Source of the DNA: Chloroflexota bacterium
GTDB lineage: Bacteria; Chloroflexota; Anaerolineae; Anaerolineales; Villigracilaceae
Length of the DNA stretch: 15,020 nucleotides
Assembly (NCBI GenBank): GCA_016191895.1
Contig: JACPVD010000249.1
Span: 1 to 15,020 of the forward strand
Direction of reading: 5' to 3'
Position numbers and translations under genes: made by a program. Shown here piece after piece: positions 5,944 to 12,716 of the stretch (position 1 is its first letter; each line of letters begins with the position of its first letter). The notes beneath the pieces are model-generated. The model saw nothing but the letters and a program-made list of their open reading frames with translations, was not told the origin of the DNA and did not search any database.

Positions 5944-6987
5944 GTGGCTGAAACCCTCAAGATCGTAATTCCAATGGCTGGCTGGGGCACGCGGATGCGT
6001 CCGCATACGTGGAGCAAGCCCAAGCCGCTGGTGAGCGTGGCCGGCAAGACCTCGCTTGAACACCTGCTGGATATGTTCGAAACATTGCCCGACCCCGAAA
6101 ACACGGAGTATGTTTTCATCCTCGGCCCATATCTGGGCGAGTTGCAGATTCCCCCTTTTATTGAAGAACATTACCCAAATCTCAAGGCGCATTTTGTTGT
6201 GCAGCATGAGATGAAGGGGCAATCACACGCACTGTCGCTGGCGCGGGAGTATTTGCGCGGACCGATGATCGTCTGCTTTTCGGACACGTTGATGGAGACG
6301 GATTTCTCGTTCCTTGCAAACGAGACATCAGATGGTGTGGCGTGGGTGATGCCGGTGCCCGATCCGCGCAGGTTTGGGGTGGCGGAGTTGAATCCCGAAG
6401 GCTGGGTGACGCGCTTCATCGAAAAGCCGCAAAGTATCGACAATAACCTTGTGGTGGTTGGGTGTTATTACTTCAAGAGCGCGGAAACATTGCTGGCCGC
6501 GATCGACGAGCAAATGGAACGCGGCATCATGCTCAAAGGCGAATATTTTTTGACGGATACGATCACGCTGATGATCGAACATGAGGCAAAAGTCCGCGTG
6601 AATCAGATCAGCACCTGGCTGGATACGGGAACGATCGAGGCGACGCTGGATACGAATAAGACCCTGTTGGAAGGTTTGAAGGTTAAAAAGTTGGAAGGTT
6701 CCAACCTGCAAACCTTCCGACTTGCAAACGTGAATATTATCGAACCCTCGTTTATTCACCCGAGCGCGGAGATAAGCAATTCGACGATCGGGCCGCATGC
6801 TTCGATCGGGGAAAACTGTAAAATAGAGAACTGTCAGATCGCGGAGAGCATTCTCGAAGCGGATTGCGAGATCAAGGATGCGGCGCTGAGTCGCTCGTTG
6901 ATTGGCAGGCGGGCCAAAGTCAAAGGAAGAGGCGATGGTCACGTCATGCAATTGAATATCGGCGATGCGAGTTCGGCGAGTCTGTAA
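5944..6987 (+). CDS. Sugar nucleotidyltransferase-like protein with beta-helix tail
   Basis: 347 aa with a GTG start placed by an upstream GGAGA. The N-terminal nucleotidyltransferase domain begins with AGWGTRMRPHTWSKPKPL (12-29), the G-X-G-T-R...PKPL signature of glucose-1-phosphate thymidylyl/uridylyl/guanylyltransferases. Later motifs are FSDTL at the metal site, FIEKPQ and WLDTGT. From about residue 263 there are hexapeptide-type turns (IHPSAEISNSTIGPHASIG), a left-handed beta-helix as in GlmU-like and archaeal bifunctional enzymes. It is therefore likely to activate a sugar-1-phosphate for glycan or cell-wall synthesis; which sugar and nucleotide cannot be said. The linker between the domains (about 242-259) is encoded by a palindromic repeat that looks inserted in frame. 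Confidence 0.85.
   Translation: MAETLKIVIPMAGWGTRMRPHTWSKPKPLVSVAGKTSLEHLLDMFETLPDPENTEYVFILGPYLGELQIPPFIEEHYPNLKAHFVVQHEMKGQSHALSLAREYLRGPMIVCFSDTLMETDFSFLANETSDGVAWVMPVPDPRRFGVAELNPEGWVTRFIEKPQSIDNNLVVVGCYYFKSAETLLAAIDEQMERGIMLKGEYFLTDTITLMIEHEAKVRVNQISTWLDTGTIEATLDTNKTLLEGLKVKKLEGSNLQTFRLANVNIIEPSFIHPSAEISNSTIGPHASIGENCKIENCQIAESILEADCEIKDAALSRSLIGRRAKVKGRGDGHVMQLNIGDASSASL
6668..6720. repeat. Palindromic repeat inserted inside a coding sequence
   Basis: TTGGAAGGTTTGAAGGTT (6668-6685) is an inverted copy of AACCTGCAAACCTTCCGA (6703-6720), with 16 of 18 positions matching. The loop contains a further copy of TTGGAAGGTT, and a TTGGAA-GG-TTCCAA mini-palindrome is centred on 6698. It reads through in frame, coding about 18 residues rich in Lys, Leu and Glu between two conserved domains. 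The composition is unlike the flanking coding sequence. Confidence 0.75.
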
Positions 6988-7028
6988 ATCATGCTTCAGT
7001 CAGATGTCGTTTGTTTGGCTCTTGCATC

Positions 7029-7058
7029 AGGATGCATGCGTTTCGCGAACTGCATCCT
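7029..7058. repeat. Intergenic hairpin without T tract
   Basis: AGGATGCA (7029-7036) pairs perfectly with TGCATCCT (7051-7058) around a 14-nt loop containing GCGTTTCGCG. No T run follows on either strand, so a terminator is unlikely. It lies in the 85-bp gap between the nucleotidyltransferase gene and the small gene at 7073. Confidence 0.5.
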
Positions 7059-7072
7059 AAACAGAGAAAATC

Positions 7073-7282
7073 ATGGACGCAGTGGAATGTCGTTCGGACA
7101 CGGAATATCCGGAAAGACCGCTTTCGTTGATTTGGAAAGGCGCCCGTTATGAGATCGCGGAAATATTCGCGCGCTGGCGCGGCCCCGGCGAAAAAGGATT
7201 CCGTGTAAAAACGGTGGATGGTTTTGCATTTGAATTAACGTACCAGGAAATCTCAGACACCTGGCACGTTCAACCCATATAA
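7073..7282 (+). CDS. Small uncharacterised protein
   Basis: 69 aa, with strand-rich blocks: PLSLIWKGARYEIAEIFARW, then FRVKTVDGFAFELTY and DTWHVQPI. The pattern of a short barrel-like protein with buried Trp residues and a WKGxRYEIxEIxxRW opening resembles small DUF proteins seen in Chloroflexota and Actinobacteria; I would not assign a family number. The ribosome site is weak (CAGAGAAAATC before the ATG). It ends 9 bp before the strong ribosome site and ATG of the aminotransferase, so the two probably form one operon. No catalytic motif is visible; a binding or regulatory role is only a guess. Confidence 0.7.
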   Translation: MDAVECRSDTEYPERPLSLIWKGARYEIAEIFARWRGPGEKGFRVKTVDGFAFELTYQEISDTWHVQPI

Positions 7283-7291
7283 GGAGGCTCG

Positions 7292-8479
<1,188 letters not shown>

Positions 8480-8514
8480 GTTCAGTGAGTAGTAAACAGT
8501 GACCAAGAAGATGG

Positions 8515-8550
8515 GACGGCGGAGGGAGGGGCGCCGTCTTGTTTTTGTTT
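8515..8550 (+). terminator. Rho-independent terminator after the aminotransferase gene
   Basis: The stem GACGGCG (8515-8521) and CGCCGTC (8532-8538) has a purine-rich 10-nt loop and is followed by TTGTTTTTGTTT. The T tract runs into a separate perfect 16-bp palindrome, TTTTGTTTAAACAAAA (8543-8558). Confidence 0.85.
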
Positions 8551-8571
8551 AAACAAAACCGTTACTTTATC

Positions 8572-8621
8572 CCTCGTGAAAGTGACTCAACGAGGAAATC
8601 CATTCAATTTTGTTGTAAAAT
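8572..8621 (+). promoter_or_regulatory. Promoter with upstream inverted repeat for the small-gene pair
   Basis: TAAAAT (8616-8621) ends 6 bases before the GTG at 8628, so the expected transcription start falls on or beside the start codon and no ribosome site is present. This suggests a leaderless mRNA. The inverted repeat CCTCGT (8572-8577) and ACGAGG (8590-8595) reaches the -35 zone and could be an operator. Both points are inference from spacing. Confidence 0.4.
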
Positions 8622-8627
8622 CAACCC

Positions 8628-8945
8628 GTGCGTACTGTTGAGTTTCGCCGCCTATTGGATTATGACAATGCCTTGCGCGTGATGTTCGAATCCGACCATG
8701 GGCAGATTCATCGATTTGTTATTCAATTGGAATGTATCTTCGTTGAAGACGGCGAGTGGATACCAGTGGTTCGGTATGATACGGCGCACGGGTACGCTCA
8801 TCGTGACGTGATGCATCCTTATAAAAGAGAAGAAAAGACAAAAATGCCGGTACAGGATTACAACGAAGCATTCAACATGGCAATGGAAGATGTGGTCAGG
8901 AAGCGATATGAATATCGCAGGAGGTACGAAGAATGGCTAAAATAA
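8628..8945 (+). CDS. Small uncharacterised protein, first gene of an overlapping pair
   Basis: 105 aa from a GTG start. The N-terminal half is beta-like (VEFRRLLDYDNALRVMFESD, then HRFVIQLECIFVEDGEWIPV). A conserved-looking centre VVRYDTAHGYAHRDVMHP follows, with paired His and Asp residues, and the C-terminal tail is a charged helix (MAMEDVVRKRYEYRRRYEEW). The VVRYDTAHG-xHRD block matches, from memory, a small domain family of unknown function (possibly DUF7718). There is no signal peptide. Its end overlaps the next gene by 13 bp, so translation is coupled. No toxin-family signature can be named, though the size and layout resemble two-gene toxin-antitoxin modules. Confidence 0.75.
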   Translation: MRTVEFRRLLDYDNALRVMFESDHGQIHRFVIQLECIFVEDGEWIPVVRYDTAHGYAHRDVMHPYKREEKTKMPVQDYNEAFNMAMEDVVRKRYEYRRRYEEWLK

Positions 8946-9202
8946 ATAATGAAGTCGTCGAGCGCAATGTACGTTTGACGGGCGAGATTATTCGATATAT
9001 CCTGAACAATCCGGGGATGATGGAAGCGATGCCGGAAAAATTTGAGCTGGTGCTTTTACCGGAGGACGATCCCGAAGTCCGCGAATTGAATCTCGATTTG
9101 CTGGATAAATACGGTAGTGAAGGCAAACCCATCGTATTTGCGCGGGTTAATACTCATACAGAAAAATGGAAGCCTAGTATTTTTGTCCCGGTGGCGGCGT
9201 AG
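8933..9202 (+). CDS. DUF5647-like small protein, second gene of an overlapping pair
   Basis: 89 aa with a strong ribosome site (GGAGG about 9 bp before the ATG) placed inside the preceding gene. The sequence VERNVRLTGEIIRYILNNPGMMEAMPEKFELVLLPEDDPEVRELNLDLLDKY resembles the DUF5647 pattern as I recall it: a helix, NP, a short loop, then LPEDDPE. The function of that family is unknown. It is acidic and cytoplasmic. The 13-bp overlap with the previous gene implies a fixed stoichiometry of the two products. A hairpin terminator follows at 9236-9267. Confidence 0.75.
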   Translation: MAKINNEVVERNVRLTGEIIRYILNNPGMMEAMPEKFELVLLPEDDPEVRELNLDLLDKYGSEGKPIVFARVNTHTEKWKPSIFVPVAA

Positions 9203-9235
9203 CGAAAATAACGAAGGAACTGCAATAACCTCAAC

Positions 9236-9267
9236 AAACATCCGAAGTCAAAAGGCTTCGGATGTTT
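9236..9267 (+). terminator. Hairpin terminator after the small-gene pair
   Basis: A perfect 12-bp stem, AAACATCCGAAG (9236-9247) with CTTCGGATGTTT (9256-9267), has an 8-nt loop; the only T run is the TTT closing the right arm. It covers an upstream in-frame ATG at 9262, which argues against that ATG being the start of the next gene. Confidence 0.75.
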
Positions 9268-9281
9268 CATATTACGTGGTG

Positions 9282-9287
9282 TAAAAT
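9282..9287 (+). promoter_or_regulatory. -10 box placing a leaderless start for the sulfurtransferase
   Basis: TAAAAT ends 7 bases before the ATG at 9295. There is no Shine-Dalgarno in between (AACCTCC). A start site about 7 nt downstream of the -10 box would fall on the ATG itself. Confidence 0.4.
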
Positions 9288-9294
9288 AACCTCC

Positions 9295-10152
9295 ATGCCA
9301 AACGCAACCATCCCATCCCCGCTGGTGACCGTCCAATGGCTGGCGGACAACTTCAACGCAGAAAACCTTGTCATTTTGGATGCGAGCATGACGCCGATCA
9401 CATCCGCGGGATATGAGGCCTTCGAGTCTCGAACGTTCATCAAGGGCGCGAGGCGATTCGACTTCGATAACGACATCCGCGAAAAGAACACGTCACTGCC
9501 GCACATGATGCCGACTGCGGAATACTTCACCGGGGAAATGCAAAAACTCGGAATCAACAACGACAGCGCGATTGTGGCCTATGACCATGTGGGCGTGTAT
9601 TCCAGTCCGCGCGTGTGGTGGATGTTTCGCGCCATGGGGCATGACCAGGTTGCCGTGCTCGATGGCGGCCTGCCGGCGTGGATAAAAGCCGGTCTCCCCT
9701 GCGGAGATGTTGCAGAAAAAATTGCGTCAACTCGTGGAAATTTTGTTGCGCGGCCTCAAACTGGATTCTTCTCCAATTCAAACGACGTGCTCACGGCGAT
9801 ATCCGATCCGCGATATGCAGTCATCGATGCCCGTTCGGATGGACGATTCAAAGGCGCAGAGCCCGAACCACGCCCCGGCCTGCGAAGCGGGCATATCCCA
9901 AACTCAATCAGCCTGCCGTTTGCAAATGTCGTTGCGGAAGGATTTATACTGCCAAAAACAAAACTCGAATCTATTTTTGCGAAACTGGTCAACAAGGAAC
10001 AGAATTTGATCTTTAGTTGCGGTTCCGGCGTTACGTCATGTGTCGATGCGCTGGCAGCGGGACTGGCCGGTTACCCCAGCATCTCAGTCTATGACGGCTC
10101 ATGGAGCGAGTGGGGACTGGAGTCATCGGGGTTGCCGGTTACGAAAGATTGA
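9295..10152 (+). CDS. Two-domain rhodanese: thiosulfate/3-mercaptopyruvate sulfurtransferase
   Basis: 285 aa from the ATG at 9295. I chose it over the in-frame ATG at 9262, which lies in the terminator hairpin of the previous gene. There are two rhodanese domains. The N-terminal one is inactive-type (VAYDHVGVYSSPRVWWMFRA, with Asp where catalytic Cys would be, and VLDGGLPAW). The C-terminal one has the active loop CGSGVTS with Cys242. CGSGVT is the loop typical of 3-mercaptopyruvate sulfurtransferases; thiosulfate enzymes more often have CRKGVT. It moves sulfane sulfur to a thiol or cyanide acceptor in the cytoplasm. It has no signal peptide and ends in TGA. The partner pathway is not evident from its neighbours. 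Confidence 0.9.
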   Translation: MPNATIPSPLVTVQWLADNFNAENLVILDASMTPITSAGYEAFESRTFIKGARRFDFDNDIREKNTSLPHMMPTAEYFTGEMQKLGINNDSAIVAYDHVGVYSSPRVWWMFRAMGHDQVAVLDGGLPAWIKAGLPCGDVAEKIASTRGNFVARPQTGFFSNSNDVLTAISDPRYAVIDARSDGRFKGAEPEPRPGLRSGHIPNSISLPFANVVAEGFILPKTKLESIFAKLVNKEQNLIFSCGSGVTSCVDALAAGLAGYPSISVYDGSWSEWGLESSGLPVTKD

Positions 10153-10158
10153 AACATC

Positions 10159-10214
10159 GGAGTCCGCAAGTTCTACTTGCACCGGAACGTCCCGAAGTAG
10201 AACTTCGGGACTCC
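10159..10214. repeat. Double-hairpin intergenic palindrome
   Basis: GGAGTCC (10159-10165) and GGACTCC (10208-10214) close an element whose halves are each a hairpin. These are GCAAG-TTCTA-CTTGC (10166-10180) and GTCCCGAAG-TAGAA-CTTCGGGAC (10189-10211). The two loops, TTCTA and TAGAA, are exact complements. It fills most of the 88-bp gap between the sulfurtransferase and STAS genes, and lacks a T tract. Confidence 0.75.
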
Positions 10215-10240
10215 ATCTACCGAACTCAAAGGAGAGATTC

Positions 10241-10636
10241 ATGGGCGATCAATTGACCATCACCAAAAGCACGGAAGGCGATGTGTGCGTGCTGCATCTT
10301 GCAGGGCGGCTGGATGCGCAGACCGAAGATGCATTGGTAAAAAACGCGCAGGATGAGCATGACACCGGCGCAACCCATTTGCTTCTTGACTTAAGCAAAC
10401 TGGAAATGCTCACCAGCGCCGGCCTGCGGGCATTGCTCAACATGTACAAGCTCTTCACGCCGAAGGCCGAAGCAGACGCGTGGGAAAAAGAACATCCCGA
10501 CGAGCCGTATAAATCCACCTACTTCAAACTCGCCGGCGCAAGCCCGGAGATCTATTACATCCTCAACATCGCCGGCTTCCTGCGCAACATTCCCGTCTTT
10601 GCGGATTTGCAGGAAGGATTGAAGTCATTCAAATAA
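10241..10636 (+). CDS. STAS-domain protein, anti-sigma factor antagonist type
   Basis: 131 aa; the start is fixed by AAAGGAG 7 bp upstream of the ATG (the frame stays open further back into the sulfurtransferase gene, but without reason). It has the SpoIIAA/RsbV-type fold: GDVCVLHLAGRLDAQTED, then HLLLDLSKLEMLTSAGLRAL with the likely phosphorylated Ser59. Such proteins bind anti-sigma kinases when unphosphorylated and so free a sigma factor. Relative to the usual length of about 110 residues there is an acidic insertion of about 25 residues (KAEADAWEKEHPDEPYKST) before the last strand and helix. No kinase or phosphatase partner gene is next to it, so the partner is encoded elsewhere or the role differs. 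Confidence 0.88.
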   Translation: MGDQLTITKSTEGDVCVLHLAGRLDAQTEDALVKNAQDEHDTGATHLLLDLSKLEMLTSAGLRALLNMYKLFTPKAEADAWEKEHPDEPYKSTYFKLAGASPEIYYILNIAGFLRNIPVFADLQEGLKSFK

Positions 10637-10644
10637 AATGCGTC

Positions 10645-10714
10645 CACCGCGAAGAAACAAAGCAAACGAAGTTAATGAAAAAGCTTTCTTCGCGCTCTTC
10701 GCTCCCTCGCGGTG
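10645..10714. repeat. Imperfect intergenic palindrome with GAAG/CTTC units
   Basis: CACCGCGA (10645-10652) and TCGCGGTG (10707-10714) are exact inverted copies. Between them, repeated GAAG-type units on the left face CTTCGC units on the right. From memory this resembles a dispersed CACCGCGAAG-type repeat seen between genes in many environmental bacteria. It takes up the whole gap before the peptidase gene and reaches to 10 bp before its ATG. Confidence 0.6.
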
Positions 10715-10724
10715 AAAATTACTC

Positions 10725-11411
10725 ATGCAAACCATCCTCCTCGAAGGCGGCGCGGAATTTGGCGGGCGGATGTCCGAGCCGGATTTGCGCGGCATCGAAC
10801 TGGCCGGCGGATTCGATGCGCCCATCTGCATCCTCCCCACGGCCGCCGCGCCGGATAACAATCATAAACGCGCTGGCGGTAACGGCGTTCGCTGGTTTCG
10901 GGGGCTTGGCGCGACGAACGTCTTCACTGCCAATGTAATCGACTCAGCCAGCGCAAACAACCCAATTCTCGCCGCATCCATTCGGACCTCGAGCCTGGTC
11001 TACATCCTCGGAGGCTTTCCCCGGCATCTGGCGGAGACTCTGGCAAACAGCGCGTGCTGGCAGGCCGCTCTTGAAGCGCATGAAAAAGGTGCGGTCATTG
11101 CCGGGAGCAGCGCCGGCGCGATGGTCTTGTGCGAACATTACTACGATCCCTACGAAAAGAAACTCCTGCGCGGCTTGAACTTGATTCCAAACGCGTGCGT
11201 CCTTCCGCATCACAATAATTTCGGAAAGTCATGGGCAACGCAACTGCTTTCCCTATTGCCCGCCGCAACTCTCATCGGCATAGACGAACAAACGGGTATG
11301 GTCAATGATGTGGATGGGATGTGGCGGGTTCATGGTCAGGGGGAGATTGCGCTTTATCGAAGCGAATCAGTCATCCGTTACGAAAGAGGCGAAGTGTTTT
11401 CATTCCAATAG
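10725..11411 (+). CDS. Peptidase S51 / cyanophycinase-like protein
   Basis: 228 aa, the normal size for family S51 (dipeptidase E, cyanophycinase), which has a class I glutamine-amidotransferase-like fold. The nucleophile elbow is AGSSAGAMV with Ser129. A likely His partner is in VLPHHNNF, and an acidic residue follows in GIDEQTGMV. The early block CILPTAAAP is typical of the family. Dipeptidase E removes N-terminal Asp dipeptides and cyanophycinase cleaves the Asp-Arg polymer; neither can be chosen here. The absence of a signal peptide points to the cytoplasm. No cyanophycin synthetase is nearby. The ribosome site is weak because a palindromic repeat lies directly upstream. The MFS gene follows after 10 bp. 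Confidence 0.85.
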   Translation: MQTILLEGGAEFGGRMSEPDLRGIELAGGFDAPICILPTAAAPDNNHKRAGGNGVRWFRGLGATNVFTANVIDSASANNPILAASIRTSSLVYILGGFPRHLAETLANSACWQAALEAHEKGAVIAGSSAGAMVLCEHYYDPYEKKLLRGLNLIPNACVLPHHNNFGKSWATQLLSLLPAATLIGIDEQTGMVNDVDGMWRVHGQGEIALYRSESVIRYERGEVFSFQ

Positions 11412-11421
11412 AGGCATCGTC

Positions 11422-12645
11422 ATGAAATCCACATTCCGCGCGTTACGCAACAAAAAGTTTTCGGCGTTATTATTTGGTCAAACCCTCTCGCGCATCGGCG
11501 ATTTTCTTTTTCAGATCGCACTGGCATGGTGGGTGCTCGAAGAGACAGGCTCGGCCACGGCCATGGGCGCGGTCTTATTTTTCAGCACATTGCCGATGGT
11601 GGCCTTTGTGCTGGTCGGCGGCGTGGTGGTCGACAGGATGCCGCGCGGCGTGTTGCTCTTCACCTCAGATATGGCGCGTTGTTTCATCATGGTCATGGGA
11701 ACGTGGCTTGCATTCACAGACCAACTCGTAATGTGGCAGATTTACGTCATCGCGATTTTGTTCGGCTTTGCCGACGCGTTCTTTCTTCCCGCTTATAACG
11801 CATTGATTCAACAAATTGTCCCAGAAGACGACCTGCCCAGCGCAAATTCGATCAACAGCCTGAGCATGCAATTCGGGCGCGTGGCCGGGCCGGCCATCGG
11901 CGGGCTGGTTGCGGGTTTCGGCGGAACGGCCATCGCATTTGGAATCAACGCTGTGTCGTTTTTCATCGGCGCGTTGACCGTGGCCGCACTGCTCAACATC
12001 CCCGCGCCACCCCGCGAACAGGCAAGCGAATTTTCATTCAGGGGCTTCAAGGATGATTTGCGTGACGGCTTTGGCACAATTTTCTCGTCGCCCATTTTAT
12101 GGATCGCCATCATCGTTTTTGCGTTTACCAACATCACCCTCACCGGGCCGTACAACATTGCCATGCCGTTCCTCGTCCAGCAGGAATTGGGCGGCGACGA
12201 AAAAATGCTGGGTCTCATTTATTCCATTTTCCCCATTGGCTATGCAATCGCGAGCCTCGTGATGGGAAGTTTTCCAAAACTTCGCTATCGCGGAATCACC
12301 ATGTATATTTGCAGTGCGATCGCCGGCATTGGCTTGGGTGTCTTCGGGTTGGGTCTGCCAATTCCCCTGTTGATCGTCGCCGCGCTTCTTAACGGCGCCG
12401 CGCTCGAGATCGACGGCCTGATCTGGACGAACATCATGCAGGAAAAAGTGCCGCCCGAAAAAATGGGGCGCGTCTCCAGCGTGGATTCGGTCGGGTCGTT
12501 TGTTTTGCTTCCGATCGGATTCGCGTTCACCGGCTGGCTAATCGACGCCGTCGGCGTGTCGGCGGTCTTTATCGCGGCGGGTGTTGTCACAGCGGTCGTT
12601 TCCCTTTTGCCGTTGCTACACCCCATGATTCGCAAATTAGATTAA
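11422..12645 (+). CDS. MFS transporter, EntS/multidrug exporter-like
   Basis: 407 aa from the ATG at 11422. The frame is open from further upstream, but that would overlap the peptidase gene by more than 100 bp. N-terminal motif FRALRNKKFSALLFGQTLSRIGDFLFQIAL is typical of the MFS_3-type exporters (EntS and macrolide-efflux-like). Motif A is present as GVVVDRMPR (67-75). About 10-12 hydrophobic spans are visible, with a charged central loop (PPREQASEFSFRGFKDDLRDG, about 194-214) separating the halves. It is an inner-membrane proton-driven exporter, substrate unknown. The start has only a weak GAGG 7 bp upstream; with a 10-bp gap it may be translationally coupled to the peptidase gene. Confidence 0.88.
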   Translation: MKSTFRALRNKKFSALLFGQTLSRIGDFLFQIALAWWVLEETGSATAMGAVLFFSTLPMVAFVLVGGVVVDRMPRGVLLFTSDMARCFIMVMGTWLAFTDQLVMWQIYVIAILFGFADAFFLPAYNALIQQIVPEDDLPSANSINSLSMQFGRVAGPAIGGLVAGFGGTAIAFGINAVSFFIGALTVAALLNIPAPPREQASEFSFRGFKDDLRDGFGTIFSSPILWIAIIVFAFTNITLTGPYNIAMPFLVQQELGGDEKMLGLIYSIFPIGYAIASLVMGSFPKLRYRGITMYICSAIAGIGLGVFGLGLPIPLLIVAALLNGAALEIDGLIWTNIMQEKVPPEKMGRVSSVDSVGSFVLLPIGFAFTGWLIDAVGVSAVFIAAGVVTAVVSLLPLLHPMIRKLD

Positions 12646-12693
12646 GAACACATTTCCTAACCAAACTATCATCTATTCATAAGGAAGTTTTTC

Positions 12694-12699
12694 TACAAT
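12694..12699 (+). promoter_or_regulatory. Candidate -10 box for the thioredoxin-like gene
   Basis: TACAAT lies 17 bp before the ATG at 12717, in the 71-bp gap after the MFS gene. The -35 region is poor. A start about 7 nt downstream would give a leader of about 10 nt with no clear Shine-Dalgarno, so near-leaderless translation is possible. Confidence 0.3.
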
Positions 12700-12716
12700 G
12701 GGAACATCTTTTCTGC

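Noticed and set aside
8543..8558. TTTTGTTTAAACAAAA as a separate regulatory site
   Set aside because: It overlaps the T tract of the aminotransferase terminator and is more simply explained as an A/T-rich extension of it, although a binding site cannot be excluded.
9262..9294. Upstream ATG as the start of the sulfurtransferase
   Set aside because: It lies in the right arm of a perfect terminator hairpin and upstream of the -10 box; family proteins begin near the later ATG.
10040..10240. Longer N-terminus for the STAS protein
   Set aside because: That part overlaps the sulfurtransferase gene and a palindromic repeat; AAAGGAG before 10241 marks the start.
11305..11421. Longer N-terminus for the MFS transporter
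   Set aside because: It would overlap the peptidase gene by over 100 bp and adds a non-family sequence; the ATG at 11422 begins the typical transporter N-terminus.
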